Assembly (NCBI GenBank): GCA_022829145.1
Contig: CM040746.1
Span: 39,095,212 to 39,159,211 of the forward strand
DNA length: 64,000 nucleotides
Source: Albula goreensis
Lineage: Eukaryota > Chordata > Actinopteri > Albuliformes > Albulidae
Direction: 5' to 3'
Positions 34,061 to 46,690 of this stretch are shown piece by piece. Below the pieces are notes generated by a model. That model ran no database searches. It saw nothing but the letters and a program-made list of their open reading frames with translations, and was not told where the DNA came from. Both the position numbers and the translations under genes were made by a program. The first letter of the stretch is position 1. The number at the start of each line of letters is the position of its first letter.

Positions 34061-37000
34061 TATGTTTTTGCCAGATAAGTAAACAGTGTGTGTCGGAAAT
34101 GGGGTGGGGTGGAGGGGTGGGGGAAGCATTTGCAATTTAATGACATTACAGTTCCCAGCTTAGCCCGCCGAGCTGCGAGGCAGAGAGTGGAGCATGAGGA
34201 GACCAGAAGAATGGAACCGGGGGTTGTCAGTGTGCCTTTTTTTTCCCTCCTTTTTCCCTGTTTTTCCTCACAAGGAGAGCTCCCAAATTCCACCCCCACC
34301 CCCCCATTGATGTTGCCACTTATTCTTTCTTTTTACCCCCTCTCTCCATCACACACCTCCCCTGCCATTTTCTCCTCTCGTCTTTTTACCTTCACCTATA
34401 AAAGCAGGCCCGATCTACCTTTTTTTTATTTTACTCAAACACAACTTTGTCCCCCTCATTTCTGACGGTGTCTCCCACTCAAAGTTCATGAAAAGGTCTG
34501 CTGGCTCAGCTGACATCTGTATCACACTTTAGGATTTCCCACTATACTAATAATCCGCCTCTTAGTTAAAGATCGAGCCCTACATAGCATCTCTGTGCCG
34601 GTCTAACAGCAAATTTCCCACACCGGTCTTTGTCTGAGCTCTGCAGAACACACACTGCTCCACACAAGAACCCCGTTGCTAAACATCGTCACAAGATTCA
34701 GTCTCAAAACACGAAAAAAAGAAAGAAAAAAAAACACTATGGTGGAAAAAATCTGTTTCGTTTCAAAATAGGGATGGGATTTCATTTTGTCTCACATTGG
34801 ATTCCCCTCTTCTCTGTCCCTAGGTCTCCTGCAGTGGCTTTATTATAGAGAGCTAATTGCGCAGGAAAGCAGATTATGGGAGCATTAGGGTATACTCCTT
34901 GACCATAAGCTAATGTGATGACAGGTTCAGGAGGCTCTCTCAGGGCTAGTGTTGCACGCCAGGGCACTCTTGGCTCTGCTTTTCATATGCCTTTGGTATT
35001 AACTCGGCTAACCGCCTTTTTTTTCCCCTCTCTTTTTTTTTCTGTACGGATCAATCGCTCGCTCATTATTTTTACAAGAAAGACTTATGTTGAACACGCT
35101 TGCTCGGTTTTTGATCTCTCATTAACCACACTATTTAAATGCACTGCCAATCCCCTCTGTAAAGGATACAGTGTCTCTACGGGCCCCAGGCTCACACAAG
35201 CAGGTTATGGAGGAAGAATGGGGGCTGGGAATTTGGGTCGGAACTTGAATTTCTGGTTTTTGCCAAACACCCCTTCCCTTTTTTTTTTTTTTTTTTTTTT
35301 CTTGTATTCTTTACAGAATGTTACGGTGGCTGCTGTCGATGTTTTAAATATCAGCCCTGGAGCTGTCCAGCGATTTCAGGAATAAAAAAAAAAAAAACAA
35401 CTACAATGGCCCTGTGTCTCAGGAGCGGATCCAAGTCGACAGAACTGCTGGGCAGGAAGGAGTCGGCTGCATGTACCCCTGCTTTTTCTTCCTTGTCTCA
35501 TTGCGGGAAACATGCTTTTTCCGGGGCTTGGCTGTGTACAGGTACACAGAGTAGAACTGTTTAACCCCGGGGCTGCCAAAAGCTTCTTCCTTTCCTCTAA
35601 GGAAGCTTTCCTTTCCTTGTCACTGTCACCCTGTGGTTTGCCTTTGAGGGGGCATCCGCAATTGGAGTCTGCTGCAAAGCATTGTGACAAATGTGGTATA
35701 CAAATACATTTTTTTCATGACTTTTTCCTGAATATAAAGTTGAAAAATCTTTTTAAAACCAGTTTTACTGGATAGGCACATGCTTAGAGGGGACAAAAAG
35801 CACAGGGTGTAGAAAAATGGACTTAACCCAGTAAAATAAGGGAGAGACTGTGGTAAATATGTACTATGTACTGAATCACGGTGTGAGGGGTTTGATTGGG
35901 AATTAGGAGCATTAAATTGTTTAACCATAATTTGAATTTGTGCTTACTGGCACTTCTCCTGCCAATTACATATGACATGAGTATATATCTGTGTATCGTC
36001 AGTGGCAGTACTTTCATTTTTGCCATTTCTGAGTTGCATATGAGAATAGAAATCTTGTATTGACACCTCCAACCTGTAACCGTTTCAAGACTTACTTATA
36101 AGGTTTACACAACAAAACACGATAAGACTGAAACAGGTCTGGTCAAATGTAATGATGCAAGTTCTCCCAATTCCTGAAAAGTTTGAATATTTTTGGAAGT
36201 TTGTTTTAAACACTGAATTTAATTAAATATTTAAGTGAGACTCAAGTGGTTCTGAAGTTCTGTGAAAGGATCGGATCATGAATAGCCCAGGGCACTGAGA
36301 GAGATAAGAATAAGCTCCACCTAAAATCACTGTCTTTAGCATCCTACATTTACACATCTGCGTTTCCTTATACTGTGTTTGCATTCCTACCGCAATTAAC
36401 TGGATCAGGCGGCATTTAAATCCACACATAATGATGTCGATTCAAATGTCCAGATAAGGATCAAATTCACAAATACATATGTACTTAAACACTGAAAATA
36501 TGACTGGGTACCACACTTACTGTCCTGGATTATGGGGGTTGCTGCTAATTCTAATGGCAAAAGAAAAGTTTTTTAAGTAAGAGTCGTAGTTCCACTCCAG
36601 ATCCTGTCAATAAAGCCCGATTGAAAGCGTTGTCTTTCCACATGACTCATTTCAGATTATTACTCTCACATTCCCGTTCTCTTGACAAATGGTGTTTGTG
36701 GTTAAATTACTGTCAGACACTCTGCGGCTTGTCAAAAGAATCAGGTCAGAGTCCTTTCCCACACTGTTCAACCCAGTCAGTGGCGACAGAGAGAGACCGA
36801 GAGTGAGAGAACAGGAGCAGCATGGCGCTATCTGAGTGATATAAAGTGTCAAGTCACTACTGGTGCTGTCGAGAGTTTCTTTCGCATTCCTTACCCATCA
36901 AATTGAAACAAGAGGATGAGAACGCATGACAGGGAAAATACAATGCAACAGCTTACCAATATAGCCAAAATATGAAGGCATTTGACAGAATACATTGTTA

Positions 37001-38779
37001 ACATGTACAGGGTTCTCAGAAATTCAGACAGGTAATTCCACATTGCAAAGAGTTGAGCCACTGCTCTCTTTCACAGAGTGGAATTCAGCAGAGACTTGCT
37101 GTCACTGCTGTGCTCCTCCCAGCCCTGACTGAGGAGGTTATTGGCAAGCACAGTTAGAGAATGCCATTGTGCCACATTGATGTATGTTACTTTCATATTG
37201 TAGATATTCCCTCTTCCCTCTTATATTATCAATTATCAACTGACTTCAATGCAAAGCTATCCAAGTTGCCAGGATCAACTGAAAAGGATTTTTTTGAAAC
37301 TGCTAATGTGGAAAGTCGGCCCCATGACACTCCCTATTGTCAATAACACAATGTTGGATGTTTCTACCTAAAACCTGAATAATCTAAAGATCAAACCAAC
37401 AGAAATTGAATACCTTTACAACCGATCTCCTCTCTCCACTAAGGAACAGAAATAATGACGATAACAATACAAATAAAATGAAAGAAATTGTTCGAATGAA
37501 AGTGTCCCCACTACAATAACTACAACAATAAGCTACAATGCTAACAACAGACATTGGGTGGACCACTCTTACATTCATTTTTAGGATACACACCCAACAA
37601 CAAAACATGTCTTACCAGTCACTGCTGTTTTAAATCTGTACTCCAGTAAAACGTCTGTCTGTTAAAATGACAGGTGTCCAGAGACTGAGGGTATAAAGAT
37701 GTAAATGGCCAGCGCTCACAAGGTCAGATAAGACTATGTTTATTTAGTAGACCGCTGCAAAATTTAAGTGGGGCAATCGTTTCTCTCATAAACTGACATT
37801 TGTGTGCTTAAATTCCACTACCAGACCACTCACAACTAAGATAATACAATAAAGTGGTTTCCTCTCATCCAATTTGCTTCTGTCAGTCCCTTCTAACACA
37901 GACTGATATACAGATTCTCAAAACATGCATAGATTTGCAGCAACAATTGCCTACAGGAAGGCAAATGCTTGTCTACCAATGGCATAAGCTTGTCAGGCTT
38001 AAAACTACTGTGACCTTTGTGACCTGGCACACCTCCCAAAGCAGATCTCTGCTAATAAACCGATCATCGGTTCTAACACCTGAGCATCACTGTGCAGTGT
38101 CGGTTGTACTTCAAAAACTTTAAAGGAGGTATTAAAGGTCCAGATAAGTCCCTAGTGGTTCTCTCTGTAATAAATATAGACACAGGCAAACTTTTCAGGT
38201 CAATCAAATCCATCCTCACAAATCTAATGCCACCAATCAGCTTGTTAGCAGCCTACGCCAAACAAAATCAATGCATTCTTCCCAAAGACACTGTCAGAGA
38301 TTGAGAATCTGGATTCACGACAGCAAGGGTGAAGGAGAAGCCATAAGTTTATTACCTTCCCTTTAATATACTTATTTCTGCCCTCTGATTTGTAAGAGAT
38401 TGCTCATTGGTCAGTTTCTGAGTTTCAGCAGGGGTGATGTCATACCCTCAAAATGGGTCTATAAGGTTCTCAGTTCAGATCAATCATGCAGACGCGAGTA
38501 AGCATTCGTAAATCTCCACCCTGTTAATTCAGCAGGGCCGTGGTGCAGTTATGAGCCTCATTCATTCTATATGTATTTTTCTGCCTGATATTTATTTAAA
38601 TTTATTTTTGCAGAAAATTAAATAACGCTGTGGTTGGTTAATTGTCTTTTCATATACAGTATCAGTGTAGAATACAACAGGAATCAATTGACTGAGGACA
38701 AAATGTATCAAATAAAATTTGACCAAATAAAATAAATATATATTTAAAAAAAAAAATAATCAGTATTTTAAATCCTAAT
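34061..38779. other. Intergenic DNA with poly-pyrimidine tracts
   Basis: Contains T-rich and C-rich runs (including poly-T 35279-35300). A complex block at about 34790-34970 includes GAGAGCTAATTGCGCAGG, a homeodomain-type TAATTG site. No gene was recognised. ORFs at 34915-35385 and 37854-38123 have no supporting features. Confidence 0.5.
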
Positions 38780-39640
38780 TTTGCTTTCAGCGGAACAGTG
38801 TAAAACCATAGACCTAAAGCCTAAGTTCCTGCTCGGAGAAGTGGAGGCTGGTTTCAGGACATGGGGATTAGCAGAGGAAACAACATATCATTTGGCAGTG
38901 ATCTGTTTAGCTGCTGTTTTTAATTAAAGCAAGTATGCAGGATTGGGGTGCGAAACCATGATAGCACACAATGCATTGAGTATATCCCAAATCAGGCTTT
39001 GCATATAATAATCCTGTTGAAATGTGAATAAATCAAGCATTTTGAATTAATGTACTTTCTTACTCTTTTTTTTCATTTAATAAACGCTGGGAGAGTGGAA
39101 GGGAGAAAAAAAGTGCATTACATCTCACTTATTTCAAGTGGAGTTTCAAAATACATGTAATTCATTCCTTTCTCAATTAAAGGTGAGATGTAACACACAC
39201 CACATCTCAAGCACATTAAGCAGCAGAGTAATCTGCTTTATTGATAGGCAGATGTAGTGGAGTGTTTTTTACTCCCAGGTACTTATCTTTTGCCTCCGTC
39301 CCATCTTACAGGAGGAAATAATTCTTTGCGACTGTTCTCCAGGCCTTCGGCTCTTCAGATTCATTATTTCTATTTCTGATAGATATATATATATTTTGCC
39401 CTAAAACCTACTGATTTAAAATGCAGGGGTTTAGAATCCCTGCCAGAGGACATTTTGGATCTGGTACAGGAAATGTCACGGCTGTGACAGTCTTGCACCT
39501 TCATTCCAAGCTCATTTTAATTTATTTATGAATTCGTCCAGTAATTTGGCATAAACGGCCCTCTTTTGGTCTTTTTCACGGAAACATAAATGGTCTGGAA
39601 ATGGATAAATAGCCTGGTTTAGCAAACCTTTTTAAAAGCC
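38780..39640. promoter_or_regulatory. Candidate regulatory region containing an inverted repeat
   Basis: A long non-repetitive block rich in homeodomain/POU-like strings (GGGGATTAGCAG; TTTGCATA, one base short of the octamer, at 38998-39005; TGAATTAATG). TTACATCTCACTT at 39118-39130 is mirrored by AGGTGAGATGTAA at 39181-39193 (12 of 13 pairs). It has no ORF and no TE hallmarks. It lies about 10 kb 3' of sox21, a gene known to be surrounded by deeply conserved non-coding elements. Confidence 0.35.
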
Positions 39641-42600
39641 TCTGTCAGTTGCAATTATATATATTTTACAACTACATAATACAAAAAAAGACCTGATCCC
39701 TAAAATCTTCCCTTGTCATATTTACTGCTCTTGAGGTCCTGGTGTAACAGGGTGTAAACAGAAGCAGAGCCGTTTCCCCGCTGGCTTTCTGTTTTGAGAG
39801 ACAAAATGGGACCTAATCTGCCAAAAACTCAAAATCTTGTCTCTCTGTACTCTGACTAAATGTTTTGTATGTTTTTGTTACAATATTTATGTTCTCTCAT
39901 GAGACTGTGGTCATTTGTTGACCCACAATTTCATATGAATAGATAGTTACCAGTGGATTTTTTTGCCTACAAATTATGTATGTCCAATATCTGGGAAAAT
40001 ATAGGGCCAATTTCAGACCTGTGCTTAAGTGAATTTTCCACGCAAGTCTCCCATCCTCACAATGATAAATTATGTGGAAAAAGCACTTAAGTGCAGGTCT
40101 GAATTTGGCCCATCATGCATAGAACATTAAGTCAACAAAATTTTGGACAAAAACTGTTCCTTGGAATGTAAGTTTAAGGACCAAAGTTATGCATTTAATT
40201 TCATAGATTAAATATTGTTTCTAAAAACAATACAAATAGATAGTTTTACCCATGTAATCTTGTCATTCATGACATCCAGACCAAGTGAATTACAGCAACT
40301 AAAGATTTTTTTTTAAAGACCAACAAAGTAAAATTGCAGGTCATTCACTTGTCCACAATTAGCAGTAATTTGTTCAAAAACCTTTTCGCCTAGTGTGCTC
40401 ACTAATAATCTAGTGAGTTGGAGATTTTTTATGCCTAGAATGTGAGAAGGAAGACAAACAATGGAAGTAACGATAGAGAGAAACTCAACTTTGTTAATGA
40501 ACCACCTCACCCTTTGGAATCGCAGGGGTAAATGGTGTGAGAGGGTTCTTTTTAGTCCGCACAGTTCACATTTGTCAGTGTTTGGTTTGCCAAGCATGAA
40601 TGTAACTTGTGGTGGAAAATAGAAAAAGATTTTTTTTCAGCCTCTATCAGCAGATAAGGCTCAGTTGTGCCATGATTCACTGATGTGCTCTTTTAGGCCG
40701 CTGACCGTGAGAGGATTATGTGGTATTTTAGTTCAGCAAGTCCAGGGTCCATAAAACCTATGTTCTTATTCTCTTTTTCAGCACACATATTTCTACAGGA
40801 TGAACATTTTCACTTTTGTTAGATTTCCATAAAGGTATAAAAATAAAAACTTGGGAAAAAAAAAAAAAAAACATTGTATCTCTGAATAGTCTTAACTAAA
40901 ATCGCAGGAAATTGAGTTGACCATCCACATATCGAGTGTGGATGAGCAGAAGCAATGCAGCGCAGTGCAGCACAAAATCCAGTACAACCTAAAAAAGAAA
41001 CTGTCTCGTATAAAATAGCAGACACTACATTCATTTTTGTCCCCCTGCATTCTACAGTGGGAATCATGTTTGCAACTGATTGAGTTGTTTATGAAAGAAT
41101 ACACATGAGGTTTATCCATCTGTCTTCTGCCAAGTGCCTGTCTTCTATTTAAGCCACATTTCCACTCACTCCTGCGGTAAGTAAACAGCGGCGCAGCATG
41201 GGGGCCAACGCTAACACTGACAAACTAATGCTCTCCTCTGACCCAGGTGAAAACTTCACACCTCCCGCTCATTAACTGCCTCCAAACAAACTTGCTTCCA
41301 CTTAAAAGTAGGCAGTTAGCTTCAGAGAATTTGGGATGTTTGTGTGTGTATATATAGACCTGCTCATTTCTTTGGATGACCTTGGGCAAATACACATATA
41401 TGGTTTTAGAGGTCTGATTTGATACGTTAAGGTGTTTCGGAAAAGGTGCAATGCAAGATAATTTATTTTTTTCCCCTCCTGGGAGCATAAAGAATTAAAA
41501 AATATATCAGGTCCTTTTTCTGAATTTACAGGTGATACAGTACGTGATGGTCATAAACATTCCTGGCACAGCCCCACGATGGGGAGATTGCTTCAGGAGA
41601 GGCTTTTCACACTTTGATTAGCCTAAAATGAACTGGAGAAGTCAGACACTTTGAGGTTCTTCATACATAAACCTGCCATTGCCTGAAATCTGACCGCACT
41701 CCAAACACACGTGGGTGGCGGTCAAGACCTGAATTTTAGCAAGTATTGCCTTTTTTTAAAAACTGCTGCTACTCACACAATCTTTCCTTAAGTTCAGAAA
41801 CATCATATGGAAAAAAAAAATGAATGCTTGCATCTAATAGTTTGCTTAAATTTGATGATCAGTTGTGTAGCTGTTAGATTGGACCAGACATTTCTGCAGC
41901 AAGAATGCAAACATTGTTATGTTTGGAAGTCTATATAAAAGGAGATGAAGACACATCTTGCCCAGTATAGTCTGCACAAGTTTGATATGGTGCATGTTAA
42001 CCTGTCATGACAAACAACTTTTGGTACTAATGGCATTGAACTAATTACATGCTCAATACAATCTGTCTTTAGAGGTTGATTTCAAACTGAAACGTCAGAG
42101 GACTACCTGTAGCCCACAACAGTATTTTGTACAAACATCATTTCCATCTTGTGTCAATTCTGATTTGATCCATGTACTTATAACTATTATTCTGCAATTG
42201 TATATGTTTTAAGAGCAAAATGATGCCAGTGCATTAGGAAAACATGGAGAAAATCCATGCCATAAAGCCATAATTCAGATGGATGTCTAAAATTATGTTC
42301 CCTTTTCACACCTATAGACTTTCATATCAATATATTGCCAATCAAAGCAGACAATAGGCCAATTGTTTGAAACTTTTATCTATGTCCATAAAGACATAAT
42401 AAAATAAAATCAGATGAGGCAACAGACAAAACGTACATTTACAAACAAAATCAAATCAAAACAGTCATTTTAGCTCTTGTATCAACAGATTTATCTTATG
42501 TGATATGTGGCTATTTATTGCTTTAAAAATGTCATCCATTCTCTGGCATCAAACATTACTATAGCCCCTGTAATTTTCCATCAAGAAACACACAATGATT

Positions 42601-44539
42601 TGTGTACACAGAGGTGTGGTCACCTAATTCTCTTCACAGGCCATGATAAACAACTCCCAGAACCATGAATCTGGGCCATGGAGATTCTGGTCTTCAGTCT
42701 TCTTGCCCAAACACATAGCTTCACCATGCAAAGGAAACTATTCAAGCTACAAACACAAGGAATCAACTCTGTACTTGTGGTCTTCACAGAGATCATGTGT
42801 ACTCTTCATTTAATATTAACATTTTACTGTGAATGTAACTTAATCAACACTGACTTATTTTCAGCAAAGCAATTCCCTTTATTGGTCAGAAAACTCCTTT
42901 GTTCGGCATGAATGGAAATTTATTTAAAAACAAAGTATTGTTTTTAAATAAAAACGTATCATTTAACATTGACAATCAAAACTGCATAACCGCTGGTTTG
43001 CAGTTTGCCCTGTAATTATGACATTTTATTGTTCTTTAAGGGACAGATGAACAATAATGTCCAGCAGATATAATGTGAGTCATCATACTTTTTCAACTTT
43101 TAAAGTAAATGTATTAACGTACGTCCTATATACGTCCTACTCTCACTGAAAGAATATCCGCATCATTTGATTGAGGTATTTGCCTTTTATATCTTTTATA
43201 TTTCCAACATTTTTATTTCATTTGAAAATGTGTCTGATTTAATTGTGGCCTTAGTGAAATGTATAATCTGTTTTTCAAAATTGTACCATGTGGAAATCAA
43301 AGACAGGAACGATTTCTGTGTCAGTGGCAGGTCACAACGTCCTACGAGCGTCCTATAATTTATTTTAAATTGTCTGTATTAGTTGTGTAATTATGACGTC
43401 TGTGATGAGAGAGTGAAATAATTCATATCTCTCGTGAGACAATTACGTATAAATAAAGTTGTCATTGATTTCATAAAAATATCTCAAAAAGGGAACTTTG
43501 AAGTTAATAAAAAATATATACGTTTTTATTGCACAAGATGTTTTTGAATAAACTTTAGTTTATGGCTGATTAGGAAACCTTTCTGCTCATGTATCAAAGA
43601 AAAAAATGGCAAAATTATATTTTTATGACACTGACTAATTTGCTATCACAGTAACAAAGCCTTTGCTTGTAAATAAAAAAAAATTGAAGTGCTGTATTTT
43701 TCATTCCCTCCAGCACTTTTCTTTAATTTCAACAATCACCAAACACGTCTAGTGATGCCCGTAAGAAATGTATGTTTTTATAAGTGTTGAAAAAGGGGGA
43801 ACACTTGCTTAAATCCATTCAGTTCTGTGTGGCAAGATTTAATCTGGGGTTTAGCAATATTGCCACAAGGCAAAATGACTATAAATCTCTCTAATACCAT
43901 GACCAAGAAGTGCAGTTTTCTGATTTCGGCTGGAGCTCCGGGCAGCGTGGTTTCGGGCAGCGTGGTGTCGGGCAGCGTTCTAAGACAGCCTCCTGATGCT
44001 TCGGATCACACGGGGAAAGGTGATATTTCGGTATGAGGACAGAGGTTTATCTTATCAGTGGAAGTAATGGTGTGGGCAGTGACACGCGACTCTCAGAGAA
44101 AGAGAAGAGCAGCGTGGGTTTCAAGAGACGACAAGAGAGTGGCTAGCTGACGAGATGGCCTCATGTCTCCTGTACACTTCACAGATTATAACGTCCGATA
44201 ACCACAGGGGGTCTTTACTGAGGAAAACGCACCAATCTCCAAAAAAACAGAGCTGTGTGCGAATGAGTAGAGGCATTCTCTGTCCTTTTTTCAGGTTCCA
44301 GCGTTTTGTCCATGAAAACTGAATATGAAAATTGGCAACGAGAACACTTTTATTGTACTCATGTAACTGTATATTCATATATTCTTATACATACTTCACA
44401 TCATCTTATTTGTCTGGTAACACCTGTCAAAATTCATGCATCAATACATATTCATACACTGATCAAAGCCAGTCGCTTTCCTCGGGGCATGTGAAGGTGA
44501 TTATCAGGCCAAAATAACAAAAAAATAAATGTACAGCAG

Positions 44540-44541
<2 letters not shown>
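39641..44541. other. AT-rich gene-poor DNA 3' of sox21
   Basis: Holds the palindromic MITE-like element at 40004-40111 and AT-rich low-complexity sequence. A 15-bp motif (GGCAGCGTGGTTTCG type) is repeated three times near 43942-43980. No gene was recognised; the ORFs are short and featureless. Confidence 0.55.
40004..40111. mobile_element. Palindromic MITE-like element
   Basis: The 28-nt ends are near-perfect inverted repeats: GGGCCAATTTCAGACCTG... at 40004-40031 against ...CAGGTCTGAATTTGGCCC at 40084-40111 (25 of 28 pairs). The pairing continues weakly inward through TTTTCCAC, leaving a small loop. No coding capacity; no clear target-site duplication. Confidence 0.75.

Positions 44542-44632
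<91 letters not shown>
44542..44632. repeat. (CA)n microsatellite
   Basis: About 45 perfect CA repeats. Confidence 0.95.
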
Positions 44633-44633
<1 letters not shown>

Positions 44634-45437
44634 CTAATCCAGACCTTCTGTACTAAGTACGTTAAACTCAACTGTTTCTGTAGTATTGCAGAGGCACACC
44701 ATTTCTGAGGTATTCCCTTTCTTAGTTACTGATTGTATTGCGCTTGTCAATCTTAAATCCTGTCCTTCACGTATTATAAGGCAGCCAAATAAATCAACTT
44801 GCGGAAGCTCAAAATGACTGGCTTTTGCCATTACCAAGTATTGAAATTGAATTGAATGCTCTATTGCCCTTATGGGCTTGCACTGTACGCATGTGGCGGA
44901 AACAAAATGTCACCTGTATGATGTCAACAACATCACAGCTTTGGAATGGAAGCCACACTGCTTGCGGCGCTAGCGGGAACATGGTGCCTTCAAGATTCAG
45001 ATTTAGACTTTTGTCCTCACAAATGAGGAAAATGCAAGTTCATGTTCAGAATAGAAACCCAAAGAGAAAGCACAAGGAAATCAATAACTAGGCACCCTGT
45101 CATTTTCTCTGTCTTCTGTCATTACGTTCTCAAGCACCCCTACTTGCGTAACTGCAATAAACCAAGTCTCACAAAGGTGATTTTAAAATACACCTGGCCC
45201 TTACTCTTCTCTGTCAAAGTGAAGTCCTGTTCCACTGGGTTCTGGCACATTCCAGTCAGTTTATTTGCTTTCGCAGTGCACAGGTTAGAGGTCAAATGGT
45301 TCTTGGATATGGTGCATCCATTTGTCACCCATTGTAGTTGAAATGCATTCATGTGTATTCACCAGATGATTCAATGCAAGAATTATAATAATGTTGTAAT
45401 TGTCAACAAACATGAATACAGCCATTCACTCACTCAC

Positions 45438-45448
45438 ACTCTCACACA

Positions 45449-45497
<49 letters not shown>
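45438..45497. repeat. (CA)n microsatellite
   Basis: CA dinucleotides with two interruptions. Confidence 0.92.
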
Positions 45498-45500
<3 letters not shown>

Positions 45501-46049
45501 ATTGTTAAAATGTAATCCTCAAGAAATGAAGAGAAATATTTGAATGTAATGCTGTAAACAAAGCAACTACTGTACAGGAATTAAATTAATCCTATTTTGA
45601 TCAAATGTATATAATTCAGTGATTTTCAGTCAAACCTAAAGTGACTATAGTATGAAATTGCTTAACAGCATGAAATCTAATCCTTTTTTTCAGCTGCATT
45701 TTTTATCTTCTCGTTTCAAATTTTAAATGAATAGTCTATTTCCTACCCTGCATGAGTGATCCACATTGATTCTTGATAGCTAGCTTGTTCCTCTCAGTTA
45801 GACTCACTCAAATAAATGCATTAGAAACATGTTATTAGAAATTCGAGCCAAACCAGAACTGAATCAGCATGCATTTGCTTAAAAAATATATAGATTGCGC
45901 ATTTCAAATATAGATTCAGTGACATACACACGGAATGCCTTTTTGATCGTTAGTCTCTTGACCTTTCTCATTACCAGAAACATTTAAAAATCACAAAATG
46001 CACCTGTGGCCTAAAATTCTGACCCATCATTAAATATTATGTATGGCAT

Positions 46050-46690
46050 TTCTTAATTAAAAAGGCTCGTTCTGCTATTTACATAGCTGCATCTCCACCT
46101 TGACCATTCTGTCCGGTTTCTGCACTTCGGGGAGAAAAGCGTATCTATTCAAAAGCCATTTAGTCTATTTCTTTCTTGGCCGGTAAACCTATTCATCAAT
46201 TGTTCTGCCTTGTAGATCGCATTCTAATGCTAATCTAGTGTGTTAAATATCTTTTTGTTCCCCTTTCACCGTTTTGTCATTTGGTTTATCCAGTTTTGGT
46301 CACCCTTTTTATTTATTTATGCGTTGGCTTCTATTCACGCGCTCATGTATTTTTTATTATGTTGTTTCACTGTCATGCAGTGTCAACTCACTCCATTCAG
46401 CGTGGGCTACTTCAGGGCCTTGGAGGGACAAAGCGTGTACACATTGCAGCGGTATTCACTCGGGCCAGCTGGATCGGCTGAAAAAAAAAACCTTGTGAAA
46501 AGAAATCCTCCACAAAGGACACAGAAGAAGCGCACAATGCTAACAGTTTCCCAAATACCACTGATTGCTTCCATCACAATGACGGAGAGCAGCCGCTTTA
46601 TACTGAGCTCCACTTCAACAAACAACACTCCCACAAAAAACCTCCCAGCCCGCGTTTTGTTCCCAGACAAAACCTCCTCGACTATCTAAA
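46050..46690. promoter_or_regulatory. Candidate regulatory region 3' of sox21
   Basis: A complex block about 2.5 kb beyond the sox21 stop. SOX-type ACAAAG cores occur at GGGACAAAGCG (near 46430) and CCACAAAGGACAC (near 46510), along with TTAAATATC and TAATGCTAATC strings. The reading frame 46240-46689 has no homology that I recognise and is treated as chance. It could also belong to a long sox21 3' UTR. Confidence 0.3.

Noticed and set aside
46240..46689. 149-codon ORF 3' of sox21
   Set aside because: Low-complexity composition, no recognisable domain; the DNA looks regulatory or UTR-like.
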